Shown: positions 45,157 through 55,626 of the stretch, one piece after another
Position numbering within the stretch: position 1 is the stretch's first letter
How the letters are laid out: every line of letters begins with the position of its first letter
Assembly (NCBI GenBank): GCA_964035575.1
Contig: OZ037865.1
Coordinates: 806,001 to 870,000 of the forward strand
DNA from: Rhynchopus sp. YZ270_cl-10
Lineage: Eukaryota; Euglenozoa; Diplonemea; Diplonemida; Diplonemidae
Direction of reading: 5' to 3'
Length of the DNA stretch: 64,000 nucleotides
Notes under the pieces: model-generated
What the model saw: only the letters and a program-made list of their open reading frames with translations
Databases searched by the model: none
Told to the model about the DNA's origin: nothing
Made by a program: the position numbers and the translations under genes

Positions 45157-45218
45157 CTGAGAGAGGGGAGGAGTGAAGTGTGGGAGGGGAGGAGGGGGAG
45201 GAGAAAGGAGGGGGCGGG
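45157..45218 (-). promoter_or_regulatory. pyrimidine tract and AG acceptor upstream of the CLU-like gene
   Basis: On the minus strand a C/T tract of about 55 bases ends CCCTCTCTCAG, 87 bases before the ATG. Confidence 0.6.
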
Positions 45219-45523
45219 GGTGTTGCCCACAAAAGGTGTGATCGTGTGAACAGCTGGCAAAAAAGAGTGGTGCATCCTTGAGTCGATCGATGTGCGGCGG
45301 GGTGGGCTATTGCCCTTGCGTACCCCTCCGGCATACGGGAGGAAATCCAGATGATACACTTCATCATCTCCGTGAAGTAGGCAATCCCCGTATGAGCCCA
45401 AACAAGAAAGAAAAGAAGAACTACCACAGGGAGTATTGGGGAAATACGTTTGAATTATTAGTCAAAAAAAAAACCCCCCCTACCCTAGGCGCAAAGAACT
45501 GCCCCCCCTTATCCCCATCCTCA

Positions 45524-46660
45524 TTATGCAGCTTCCTTCTTCTCTTGCTCGTCTTCTTCTTCCTCCTTCTCCTCCTCCTCCTCCCCTTCCTCTATTTTTA
45601 CTTTTATGTCGTATTTCGGATCGAATGGTGTGTCTTGGACTTCAATGAAACGTATTTCCTCTTGTTTTTCTTCTTTTTCTGCAGAGTCGCCTGCTTGCCA
45701 GGTTCCATCCTTGAATATTGTGACGTAACGGACGGAGGGTGGCACCTTGTCGAGAATATCAACAAAATACGGACTCAACATGATAGAATCCCGGTCAAGC
45801 ACTTCACCCGAGACCGGGCACTTCCATGGGAGGCATTTGTCCTCGGGTAGGCCGTTGTTTCGCTGCAGGCTTGCTGATAAGAAATGCTCTAGGTCGAATG
45901 GCTGTAGATGCTTTGATTTTGTCCCTCGTGCAGGTAATACAATTCTTGTTGTCGACAGCGGGCAAAAGAGGTCGACAGTGACCCGCTCTGTCATCATGTC
46001 TGTAGTGTCCTCCGCACCCTCCGCACCCTCCTGCTTCTCTTCAACAAAGCAAGCAAGAATCTGTTTCCGTTCGGCAGCTATATCGATGTTGCTGCATCGA
46101 CTGTCCACCCATTGAATTATCTTTGCCGTCTGCTCTTCGACAGAGGGCTCCAGAACCGCCCAGGTTGAAGCATCGGAGAGCACCGGATCGTCTGGGCTGG
46201 CGGTGAAGATGGTTTCATATTGGTTCGCTTTGTTGTGAAGGATTTTACTGAGAAGTTGACGAATTCCTTTTGAGGTCGGACAATTTGCGACCATAAGAAG
46301 ATAGGTATACACATCAGAACATACACGGGTTGCTTTGATGCGAAGGTAGTACCCATCAATGAAGGCAAGCACTTCCAAAAACAGATCCTGCGAAAAGTAC
46401 TCTGCCGCCTTCCGCACCAACACAGTAAACAAACTATGCCGCGCAGCAGACAACAGCTGTCCTGACTCCCTTCCCATCACAATAGGTTGCAGCTCGTCCA
46501 ACGCTATGCTGAAGGCGTAAACACTGTCCACCTCAGACACCACCCCAAGGCAGGCATCCAGTCTCTCTACGGCAGAGCACTGTGCCGACCCCTTTCCCAT
46601 AACCCTCCCCTTTTTGCTTTGAGGACCTTCCTGTACATCGCTGTCCCTAGCGCGTTTCAT
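45524..46660 (-). CDS. SP-RING (MIZ-type) protein, SUMO-ligase-like, with altered zinc ligands
   Basis: A single exon of 378 residues from an ATG 13 bases after an AG acceptor. Residues about 226-305 match the PIAS/Siz/Mms21 SP-RING: VDLFCPLSTTRIVLPARG, KHLQPFDLEHF, WKCP, SPYFVDIL. SP-RING proteins act as E3 ligases that bring SUMO-charged Ubc9 to a target. Of the usual Cys-His-Cys-Cys zinc set, His251 and Cys281 remain; the first and last cysteines are Ser249 and Ser284. The fold may be zinc-free, as in U-boxes, or inactive. The N-terminal 200 residues are helical and begin with a nuclear signal-like KRAR...KKGR. An acidic Glu-rich tail follows IKVKIEEGE, a possible SUMO-interacting motif. 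Confidence 0.82.
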   Translation of the reverse strand: MKRARDSDVQEGPQSKKGRVMGKGSAQCSAVERLDACLGVVSEVDSVYAFSIALDELQPIVMGRESGQLLSAARHSLFTVLVRKAAEYFSQDLFLEVLAFIDGYYLRIKATRVCSDVYTYLLMVANCPTSKGIRQLLSKILHNKANQYETIFTASPDDPVLSDASTWAVLEPSVEEQTAKIIQWVDSRCSNIDIAAERKQILACFVEEKQEGAEGAEDTTDMMTERVTVDLFCPLSTTRIVLPARGTKSKHLQPFDLEHFLSASLQRNNGLPEDKCLPWKCPVSGEVLDRDSIMLSPYFVDILDKVPPSVRYVTIFKDGTWQAGDSAEKEEKQEEIRFIEVQDTPFDPKYDIKVKIEEGEEEEEKEEEEDEQEKKEAA

Positions 46661-46673
46661 CTTCTTTCGTTTT

Positions 46674-46717
46674 CTGTAGGAAAAAAAATGATAAAAGAGA
46701 GAGAGAGAGAGAGATGA
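46674..46717 (-). promoter_or_regulatory. pyrimidine tract and AG acceptor upstream of the SP-RING gene
   Basis: On the minus strand a (CT)n stretch and T run end TTTTTTCCTACAG, 13 bases before the ATG. Confidence 0.6.
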
Positions 46718-47510
46718 AGAGAATTTTAAAATGTTTTTTTTTTTTTGGAAACTTTTTTGGTTTAGGAAAAAGAGAAGGTGAAAAAACAGGTGTAAAAACG
46801 TCAGGACGCAGAGGCGCTAAAAGAAAGAAGGCACAAACAGAAATGATTAGTCTTAAAGGATTAGAGTAAAGGAGAGAAAGGAGGGGTCTTAGAGAAGAGA
46901 AAAAAACAAAACAAAAAGTTTAACAAAAAAGTTAAAACAAACCTCATACGGCGGTATAGCAAAAAAAAAGTATTTCAAACGTATGCAATCAATAAATTGA
47001 TAGCATAGGAGGGGGGATCAATAAAAATGGTCCCATCTTTCTTTTTATGTATGTTTTGCAAAACGTACAAAAGAAAAGTAAATGCTTCGTGCACAAGTTG
47101 AAACTTCAGTAGATTTAAAAAAAAAACGGCATAACGTTAGGTCATTTGCTCTAACGCTGTCTGTGTTTACCCTAGAAGTAAAACTTAAGAGGAGAGACAC
47201 AATACAAAGACAGTCGAGTAATGGATCACCCATTTTGCATGGGATACACGGATTCTGAACCAGAGGGTGGGGAAAAAGTGCAAACCAAGAGGAAATATTT
47301 TATGTTGGCATGGACAAGAAGTAGTCCGGTAATACAATTTCGAGTCAAGTTTTTTTGTAACAGACTTTTTTTTTTTTGAAAAGTTTTCCATTTTCACTCA
47401 CATTTCCACAAAATACATAAATTTAAAAAAGTTCGGAGTGCAAACCAAAAAAAACAGCAAAAAAAAGGGCAAAAAAATTGTGTAAATAAAGACATCAGCA
47501 ACCCTTCCCT
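46718..47510. other. intergenic A/T-rich spacer
   Basis: No gene or clear repeat module is seen, apart from a weak D-like piece near 46790-46820. T runs at 46735-46746 and 47366-47376. Confidence 0.55.
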
Positions 47511-48023
47511 TCACCCCTTACTGAAGGTACAGGTACTGGAGAATCTTGTGATATCGCAGGACCGAAGTGCGTGATGGAAATCAGCGTTGCGAGGGATGAG
47601 GGGCTTTGTGACCCAGCCGAGCTCTTGCGATTCGGTTTGAGGGGCGGAGTATTTTTGTGCTGGCGTTTTGTGGACGGCGAGGAGAGACTCTTTGATGTTG
47701 TCGGCGGTTTTGCGTTTGCGCTTTTCCTCTTCAAGCAGGTCTTCCTCTGGCGCCACGTCTGAGAACACAGCAGCCAGCTCACCACCAGCCTCCTTCGACA
47801 CATTGAGCTGCCTCTGAATGCTCGCAAGCAATGCCTGGTCCTTGCAGAGAAACCTCCGCTGTCTCTTCGAAATGCTATCGCACATCGGCTTCGTCTTGTC
47901 AAGACGGTACGGGTTGATCGAAAACGTCTCCTTCCAGTTCATGTACTGGCTCTCATTCCGGACATGCTCCTTCCAGATCTGCTCCTTCGCTACCTCGCTG
48001 ATCTTTTGGTTTCTCCAATTCAT
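47511..48023 (-). CDS. probable CFAP144/FAM183-like ciliary protein
   Basis: A single frame of 170 residues. The ATG at 48023 (MNWRNQKISE) is the first true ATG; the frame also opens upstream from TTG. The middle reads NWKETFSINPYRLDKTKP and the C terminus YSAPQTESQELGW, then TKPLIP, then RSCDITRFSSTCTFSKG. The block Y..P.T.SQE.GW...PL......DIT+ is what I recall of CFAP144/FAM183, small microtubule inner proteins of motile cilia. Assignment is from memory of the family pattern. The length fits. If correct, the organism has a motile flagellum. Confidence 0.55.
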   Translation of the reverse strand: MNWRNQKISEVAKEQIWKEHVRNESQYMNWKETFSINPYRLDKTKPMCDSISKRQRRFLCKDQALLASIQRQLNVSKEAGGELAAVFSDVAPEEDLLEEEKRKRKTADNIKESLLAVHKTPAQKYSAPQTESQELGWVTKPLIPRNADFHHALRSCDITRFSSTCTFSKG

Positions 48024-48077
48024 TGGGAAAGAGGAGAGAAGAGAGAAGAGAGAAGAGGACTTGGGGGACAAGGTTGT

Positions 48078-48092
48078 CTGTAAAAGAGGTGG
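48078..48092 (-). promoter_or_regulatory. CCTCTTTTACAG acceptor upstream of the CFAP144-like gene
   Basis: On the minus strand ACCACCTCTTTTACAG lies 54 bases before the ATG. A second C/T tract sits between this AG and the ATG, so the exact acceptor is less certain than at other genes. Confidence 0.4.
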
Positions 48093-48570
48093 TTTTGTTG
48101 ATTTAAAGAAGTATCTCCCGAAAAGAGGCGATCGTTGAACGAAAAAGAAAGGAATGCTGAATAATTAATGCTTCATACCCCTTCATACCACCTTCATATA
48201 CAACTAACAAAAATGGAAAGTTCATTTTCTGAGTCTTGATTCGGAACTGACAATGCCGCACACTAGGTTCAGGTTTAAGTGAACGCTTGTATCTTTACGT
48301 ACCTTCACTAACAGCAACGCGGTGGTGTGGAAGTGTGATGATGTACCAAGCGCACCTTATAGGTCAAAGAATGCAGGCCACTCTGGCAGTGAGTCGCAGA
48401 AGTCCTTAAGTTCAAAGGAGGCGTTTCAGAGCAAAGGCAAGCCCTACTTCCCTATTTTCAGTCAATATGCACAATAAGAATGGATACATGCTTCTGAAAT
48501 CTGAACGGCAGGAAGGACAAATCGAAGTAAGCCAGGCTGACGTCGAAAAAGAAAAGCAAAAGAAGAAAAA

Positions 48571-48662
48571 CGACTTAAAACTAATAACCCTCTCATGACA
48601 GTATACCTTGGTACAATGACCGGTGCACCGGACCCCAACCATGCAGTTCCACATCCATTTTT
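48571..48662 (+). repeat. module B repeat
   Basis: CGACTTAAAACTAATAACCC, CATGACAGTATACCTTGGTA, CCCAACCATGCAGTTCC. A module C copy follows 48 bp later. Confidence 0.75.
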
Positions 48663-48709
48663 GAGATTGGATCTGAGGAGAAAAGGGGGGGGAAGGAGAC
48701 TTTTTTTTT

Positions 48710-48758
48710 GAAAATTTGGTTGTATCAGCGTAGACACTCGAGGATGAGCTCCGCTATA
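48710..48758 (+). repeat. module C repeat
   Basis: GAAAATTTGGTTGTATCAGC, GTAGACACTCGAGGATGAG, CTCCGCTATA. Confidence 0.78.
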
Positions 48759-48992
48759 TAGTTTTTTTTTATTTTTGTTTTGTGCTAAGAATCTGAAGGG
48801 GTAAAGGGGAAGGGTAGTAATATGGGAATGGGTTATGAGGTGGAGGACTGAACTGAGAGGATATTAAAAAAAAAGAAAATGAAAACAAAAACAAAAAGAA
48901 CTGAAAATAAGAATGGTAAAGCAGGGGAGGGGGAGAGGGATTTTTTTCTTCTCGAATGGCTGTTTTCATTTTGGTGGACGTTTTTTTGTTTT

Positions 48993-49270
48993 TTATACAT
49001 GAATGGCACCCGTTACCGGGTTATTATCACCCGTTTGGACCCGGTAATTCCCGGGTAATGAAAAATAATTCCCGGGTAATGAAAAATTTAAAACCTGGTA
49101 ATACCCGGTACACGGTCCACATCAGCCTCTGTGGCTGATGCGGCAAAGTGGGTGTACCACATCAGCCGGCTGATGTGGTCACATCAACCCATTTTCATAC
49201 TCACTTTCACATCAGCCACAGAGGCTGATGTGGACCGTGTACCCGTTACCAGGTGCCATCCATGTGTATA
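48993..49270. mobile_element. inverted-repeat element with nested palindromes
   Basis: The ends read TTATACATGAATGGCACC and, inverted, TTATACACATGGATGGCACC. Inside, CACATCAGCCTCTGTGGCTG occurs near 49122 and inverted near 49209, with a further ACATCAGCC/GGCTGATGT palindrome at about 49159-49178. Repeats of CCCGGGTAATGAAAAA lie in the left half. No coding frame. Confidence 0.72.
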
Positions 49271-50061
49271 ATTTTTGCTTTTTGTTGCCGTCACAATTCT
49301 CCCCCCTTTTTGACGAAGGGGCTTGGCGTTTTTTAGAACAGAAGTATCTGTGTGGCTGATTTTGTGCCCTCATCCTCTTGACCCCCTCCCTTACCCCCCA
49401 CTATATTTTTTATAAAAATAAAAACTCTTGTAGGGAAGGAGAGGTGGGTGCCACGCGTGTAGGGCTTGCAACAACATCCATTCATTTTTGAAGTCTTTTG
49501 TTTTTTTTTGTTTTTTTGCTCCGTGGCATACAGGAAAATCAAAACGAGAGCACAATATCATCAAAAAAAAAAAAAAAAAAAAATGAAAATGAAAAACAAA
49601 AACAAAAACTTAGATGCACACCACGTGCACAAAGGAAGCTGTCATATCTTCCCAGCTTTCTTGGGCAAAGAGGGGGGGGATAGAAGACAAAGAAAGAGAG
49701 AGAGAGAAAGCAAAAGCTTGGTTCGTTTAGTGACACCCGAAAGGTTGCTCTTCACTGAAGGGGTGGGGGGGAAGGAGAAGACGGACATAACCTGCCAGAT
49801 TTATGACACTATTTTCTCTTTTATTAATTTCTTTTTTTTTTCTTTATTCTGCACAAAAAAAAACAGAAAGACGTTTGGAAAACACAGCTGTAAGTTGACT
49901 TTGGCACACACAATACAAAGGTACCATGATGACAGCACATACCCCCTTCCTTCACATCCCCAGTAGAGGTGAAACGTTGCACAATGCACACTGGTCTTAC
50001 ACCTTCTGTCAGGGGTGGCGACCGTCCTGTAGTCTACGCTCGATATACGCTCACTTTTTTT

Positions 50062-50124
50062 GATAAATTGTTGAGTAGTGTAGTTGCCTCGGTTGTGTTG
50101 CCACAGTTGTGCAATCTCCACTGT
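50062..50124 (+). repeat. module A hairpin repeat
   Basis: Near-consensus copy following a T run. Confidence 0.85.
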
Positions 50125-50997
50125 TTTTTTCTCGGTTTTTTTCCCCCTTCTGCACAGTCCAATTGAAAGGAAGATAAGATACTCTCAAAACAGGCTAAAA
50201 CAATTTTTGGTTGAGTTATAGACAGAAATGAGTCTGCTGCTTTTTTGAAAAGGGGGGGGTTTTTTTATGAAACGTTTTACTCACTATTTACCACAATACG
50301 ACAAAGAGAAACAGACCAAAAAAACAAAAGAAAAACAAAAGAAAAAACACACAAACCAGAAAATCGACCCAGGATGATGAGTGTCATTTAACATTAGCAG
50401 TGGTTTGGGGGAGGGGAGGAGGGAGTGGGTTTTTTTTTTTTTTAAAAGCTTTTGAGCTTTTGAGACATACGACATCCTCATCAATACCATTGCATAAGGA
50501 ATACACCACATTTATTTCACGCGAAATTTAAAGAAAAATGCAAAAAATGCAAAAAAATGCAAAAAATGGAAAAATGTTATGCAAAATGAAAAACACAAAA
50601 AGAAAACTCGAAAAAGATGAACACACCTCCCTGTGCACACCTGACGTAACCTGTAAGATGAAATGGCCCTGGAGCAGAGCGCAATTTATATTAAAACAAA
50701 ATGGAAGGGAGAGACGAGATAAACCTGTACAATAACCTTTTAGGGCGTTATCTGACAGCTCTCAGCATTTAAGGAAAAATGTGCGGTTGTGACAAAACAA
50801 AAAATCCTTGGAGTTGGTCGTAAACAAATACACAAAACAACAGTTTTGATGAATAGGCGACTCCCATCTCCTAAGTGAGGTTGATGATGTATATTTTTTT
50901 TCTTTCTCAGACGTTTTCAAGAACTGGTGTAACACGCCCTAAAAAAAATGACGGGGGGAGGAAGAAAAAGTTGGTAAAGAATCTAAGCATCCCCTAG

Positions 50998-51082
50998 TCA
51001 TACCCCGAAGGCGAATAAGCGTACTCGCCCTATATTCGGATCCGAATCTGAGGCGAATACGCAATTCGCCTTCGAGGTATGC
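50998..51082. mobile_element. 85-bp MITE flanked by CTAG
   Basis: Ends CATACCCCGAAGGCGAAT and, inverted, CATACCTCGAAGGCGAAT, each bordered by CTAG at 50994-50997 and 51083-51086. The (G)CATAC...GGCGA ends and CTAG flanks match the larger element at 3335-4171. Confidence 0.78.
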
Positions 51083-51257
51083 CTAGCCCAAGTGGTGGTT
51101 GCATATGTGCACACAGTTTCTGAAATTGACACTTTTCGTGACAGACACTGATATGCGTACACAGATTTATGCACGTATGCGTTTTTTTTGGCGCACATCT
51201 GCACTGCGTATAGCAGCCACTATTGGCTTAGTCAACCTTGCCATCAAAGAAATTAAA

Positions 51258-51303
51258 GAAAACGGTGAAGATGAACCTAACCACTCTGTGTTTAGGCATT
51301 TTG
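51258..51303 (+). repeat. module E repeat, diverged
   Basis: CGGTGAAGATGAACCTAACC, ACTCTGTG, TTTAGGCATTTTG. Confidence 0.6.
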
Positions 51304-51787
51304 AAGAGAGAAAAAAAAATGGAGGAAACTGAATCAACAGAGATTACATCAATAGTAGGGTGAACGTTCATAGTATTGACGATACATAATGATTACGAAT
51401 TCAATTTACTTACTACACAGTAAGCAATACTGGGGGTGGAATGTACACCACCACCTACACCCCCCTCTCCCTTTTTGTGAGAAAATAATATAAAAGAAAA
51501 TCAAATAAAGGCGAATACACCCTAAATAGAGGAGAGCGTCGATTCTACATAAAAGCATCATTTTGGGAAAACCACCTAACTTTTTTTTTTTGTCACCGCT
51601 CCCATCTCCCCGACGCATGAGATGTGGAATAGGTCAGAAAAAATAAAACCAAGAAAACACACATTCGGCAAAAAAAAATAACGCACAGAGTGAAAGACCA
51701 AGAAAGGAACCTTGCCTAGAGGCACTAAAAACCCCTTACCGTATCACCCACACCTGCGTAAAACATTACCTTTTAATTTTTTTATTT

Positions 51788-51854
51788 GATAAAATTGTTG
51801 GAGTAGTGTAGTTGCCTCGGGTTGTGTTGCCACAGTTGATGCAATCTCCACTGT
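51788..51854 (+). repeat. module A hairpin repeat
   Basis: Near-consensus copy with single-base insertions in the AAAATTG and CGGGTTG parts. Confidence 0.82.
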
Positions 51855-52382
51855 TAATTTTTTGCAAATTTTCATACCACACTTTGCTGGGTTTTTTTTC
51901 CCCCCCCTCCTCTTCCCATAACAGCTGAGACAAAGTATTTAAGTCATTGGAATCTGAGTGAAGCTTTTTATTTTATTTTTCTTTTTTTGGCAATGAAGTT
52001 ACGATAGGTATCCGCTACTGGAAAGAATGTTTCATTTCTCAAAAAATTTTGGGTTGGGGAAAGATTTATGAATCATGAATGAAAACAACAAACAAGATGG
52101 AAACTACGGGTGTGTTGTGGAAAGATGAGCTTCTTGAGAAAGGCGTGTAGTGTCACTACACCTCCCTTTTTTTTTGTTTTTGTGCAATCTCTACTTTTAT
52201 TTACTGTGGAACAAAAAGTACCCGGAAGTCGTGATACATACTTTTGTTTCAACAGCAAATACAATTATGTATTTGGGAAATAAATGGGCATTTCACACAC
52301 ATCAATTTGGAAAAATAGTTGGACTATGTCGTACAGCTCACTTCGTGAGATAAACAACCCACCTTATTTTTCCACGCAAAAC

Positions 52383-53021
52383 CAGGGAAATAGCTTGGGT
52401 ACTTTTGCTGGTTTCAAAACCAGAACAAGCTGGTTTACTGGTTTGGGGAAAAATAAAAAAAAAAATGTGGGATTCGGGATTCAGTTATTTGTCGCCCCGC
52501 GCCACTTTCTTACTCACAGAAGAGAAAGCCTCACACGTAAGCGAACCCCTAAAAAGGGTTCATTGAGTGACTCTGTGGTGTAAAAAACTGCATATTTTGC
52601 ACTATACCTAATTTTTTTCGCCTGCGGCGCCACTTTATATTATTTTTTTGCTCCGCAAAAAATAGAGTTTCCAATGTCGTAGGGAACCCCCTTGCATTTT
52701 GCGGCCACAAATGCAACTTGACCAAAGCTGCAAAAAGTTGACCATTTTTTCAAAATGACCCACCGTTGTAACAGCTTCTGGAAGACGTATTGGCTTTGTA
52801 CGGTTAGTTGGAACGTAAGGTGCAAGACCAAGCGCCGTTAACACAGGATTATATTCCATTTTCTTTGTTGTCTCGCAAAATTTACCCTTTGCCTCTCCAC
52901 TCTGCGGTTGGCAGGGAGGCGCGCGCGAAGCGCGCGACGACCGCTTTCAACCGGGGAAAAATTTTTCTAAACCAGCAAACCAGCAACATTTGAAAAGTGC
53001 ACCTTTCAAGCTACTACCCTG
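52383..53021. mobile_element. hAT-like non-autonomous element, 639 bp
   Basis: Ends CAGGGAAATAGCTTG and, inverted, CAGGGTAGTAGCTTG. Flanks are the exact 8-bp repeat CGCAAAAC at 52375-52382 and 53022-53029. GCTGGTTT repeats form a second inverted set inside each end. Palindromes GCCTGCGGCGCC near 52620 and GCGCGCGAAGCGCGC near 52921 lie inside. No transposase frame. Confidence 0.88.
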
Positions 53022-53654
53022 CGCAAAACTCAAAAAAAAAAAAAGTGCCCATTTATTTTCACCCCCAAATAGTTTTTATGTCTCCCGTCTGTCAAGAAGA
53101 CCCTTTGGTATGTCAAAGAGGGGGAAGTTTTGTTCTTTCCGGATTGCAAAAAGAGAAGGTTCACAAAAAATAAAACACTCGCCTAATTCCTTTCAAGAAG
53201 GAACGAAATAAACAGAGGAACAGAAATGCACAACAACAGTGAGAGCCTTTTGTTCGGAGACACCAAGAAGGTGGTGGCGGTGAGGGCTGGGCTAAACGGC
53301 ACATCAGGTGCGCATCAAGCAAGCCTACGGGTTGGGGATGCGGCTAAATAGCGCCGATTTTCAGGATTTTCAAATTCTAAATAACAAAAATTTACCCACT
53401 TTTTTTGACGTTATTTTCCGCCCCCACCCATGCATGCCGCGGGTCAGACCTTCCTTGTGGACATGAATGAAGAGGGGGGTTCGTTGCTTTCTCGATAGCG
53501 CAGAAGGCCTTGTTCCGAGCGGAACGTGAGTATCATGGCTGAAAAAAAAAACGACATAATTGCGTTTGTTTTGTGCGGATTCAAGTAATCCTTGTAAAAA
53601 AATTGGGTAAATTTCTTTTTCTCTGAAAACCTAAATAGTAACAACCAATTCTTG

Positions 53655-53713
53655 TTCAATTATACCCCAAAAAAAGTTAACGCGCTGCGTTAAATTATGG
53701 GGATACAATTGAA
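53655..53713. mobile_element. 59-bp palindromic MITE-like element
   Basis: Ends TTCAATTATACCCC and GGGGATACAATTGAA; the centre GTTAACGC...GCGTTAA completes a near-perfect hairpin. Confidence 0.7.
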
Positions 53714-54000
53714 AAGGGAATTATGTGTCATCTATTTTTTGAAAAAATAGAATAAAAAGGAAAAAAAATGTGTCGGAATCATGTAGCTTCGCACAAAACC
53801 CACCGTTTTGTTCTCTAAAAAAATGGATCGGTCGTTGCGAACAAAAAAAAAAATCTAAAAAAAACAAAACAAAAAGAAATACACCTAACACCACGGCAAT
53901 GAGATTGCGCTATCTTGTAGCCGTTGGAGAGGGCGGGCAAAAGCCACAATGAAAAATAAAATAAGATGTGCGAAGAAAATTGGAGGGGGGAAATGAAAAC

Positions 54001-54041
54001 TTTTGTGAGATGAGAACCTAAGCCTCTGCTTCGCCACCTTG
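54001..54041 (+). repeat. module E hairpin repeat, diverged
   Basis: GTGAGATGAGAACCTAAGCC, then CGCCACCTTG; the right stem CTTAG is lost. Confidence 0.6.
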
Positions 54042-54562
54042 AAAAATTGGTAAAAAATAATAGAAAACTTATTGAAAGATGACTAGGGTAGCGCACTGCC
54101 ATTTTATTATTTTTCGTTTGTGCGTAAAGTGAGTACTGTATATTCTGTGTTGATATTTTTTTATCACTCACAATACGTTCCCATTACTACCTGGCCGTGG
54201 AAGAGGAATCCTCTTTAAGGCCAAAAAAAGGGACAAAACAAAACAAAAAAATGTCCATTGATTGGTACTCTTCGTGTTAGAACACAAAGAACAGCCAAAT
54301 TGCGAATGGGAACTATCGTGCATCGTTCAGTCTCGCTTCAAATGCCATTGGGTTGAATTTGCGAGATCTGATACGCAACGAGAATTCGAGAAAAAATCCA
54401 GAAATCTTCAAGAGATAATGAACTTCTCGCACACATCTTTACAGCAAACTAGAGAGGAGGTGTACTAACCTCAAACGCACTAAGACACAATATCCGAACG
54501 TCTCTGCATCAATAAAAAAAGGGATAAATGACTAACATAGGTCGAGCACGTCGTGCTTAGTC

Positions 54563-55140
54563 CAGGGGGGCCGCCACCTAGCAAAGTTCTGTTGATGGTC
54601 AACAGAACTTTTTGAAAACGAAAAAAAAAAAAAAAAAAAAAAGTTCTGTTGAGTGGTTCAGACCCGTTCTACTTGTCAAAAAATCTCAGGAGAAGAAGAT
54701 ATGGAGAGGTGAGTGCTCAAACGTCCCAAAAAAGTTAAAATCGGGTGGTGAAAAAAAAAAAAGTTGCGTACCGTGCGCCTGCGGCGCAAGCAGCTCCACC
54801 ACCGCAGTTCCATTATATGGGAACATTTTTTTTTGTAATTGTTGCGTACCGTGGCTTCGCCAGGAACCTTTGGGTGTCATGACCGCGTGCTTACTGATAA
54901 GAAGGCTGACACCACTACGGCTTGTGGACGGCCACCGTAGAGTACAATGTACAGCCTGGTGAGAGGGAAAGAGCAAATGTCGCTGATTCGGAGGAACTCT
55001 GACGGGCTTGGGGAAGATGCGTCTCTCCGCCGGAGGCCACGAGAAGGAGCTTTGTAGGGGTTTTCGCGCGAAGCGCGAAATTTTTTTTTTGGACCATCAA
55101 CAGAACTTTTTCAAAACCCAAAATCCTGGCGGCGGGGCTG
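54563..55140. mobile_element. hAT-like non-autonomous element, 578 bp, inserted in module E
   Basis: Flanked by the exact 8-bp repeat GCTTAGTC at 54555-54562 and 55141-55148. Ends CAGGGGGGCCGCCA and, inverted, CAGCCCCGCCGCCA are imperfect. A second inverted set, AAAGTTCTGTTGATGGTC, lies just inside both ends. The target GCTTAGTC is the right stem of a module E copy, so the element landed in that repeat. No transposase frame. Confidence 0.8.
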
Positions 55141-55169
55141 GCTTAGTCTTCAAAAAAAAAAAAAAATAG

Positions 55170-55285
55170 CTGGTTTGAAATACAAAGCCCTCTCGTGAAC
55201 AGTGTACCTTTGGTACAATGACTGGCTGTACCGGGTGGACCTCAACCATGCAGTCCTACATCGTGGAGATCTCATATGTGCTACT
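55170..55285 (+). repeat. module B repeat
   Basis: A nearly complete copy with CTCTCGTGAACAGTGTACC, CTGTACCGGGTGGAC, CAACCATGCAGTCCTACA and the trailing TCTCATATGTGCTACTCCC. Confidence 0.82.
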
Positions 55286-55595
55286 CCCGCTTCCACTCAG
55301 CCAGACGAATGAAAGGATCATTGCAAACACAGCGCCATGGGTCCTGTGTGATGTAGGGCCCGGTTGGGGTCCTCTGCCCGTTTCGCAGTGTGGGAAAAAA
55401 TTGATGGATAAATATGTCTCACATACACATCTAAGAAAAAAACTACACGAATACAACAAGGGTTCAATCGAGTTCATAATTGATAACAATTTTCGACGCG
55501 GGTTCTGGAGAGGGTTTTAAAACTGTTTTGTCTGTACGGTGTTATTTCTCTAAACTGAAGTGGCAATAACGTTCATGGAGTAGTTTTTTTTTTTA

Positions 55596-55626
55596 TGTTG
55601 ATAGTGCAAACGCCTCTGGGACGCAG
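55596..55626 (+). repeat. module D repeat, truncated
   Basis: GTTGATAGTGCAAACGCC and TCTGGGACGCAG match the copy at 1302 without its last bases. Confidence 0.65.
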
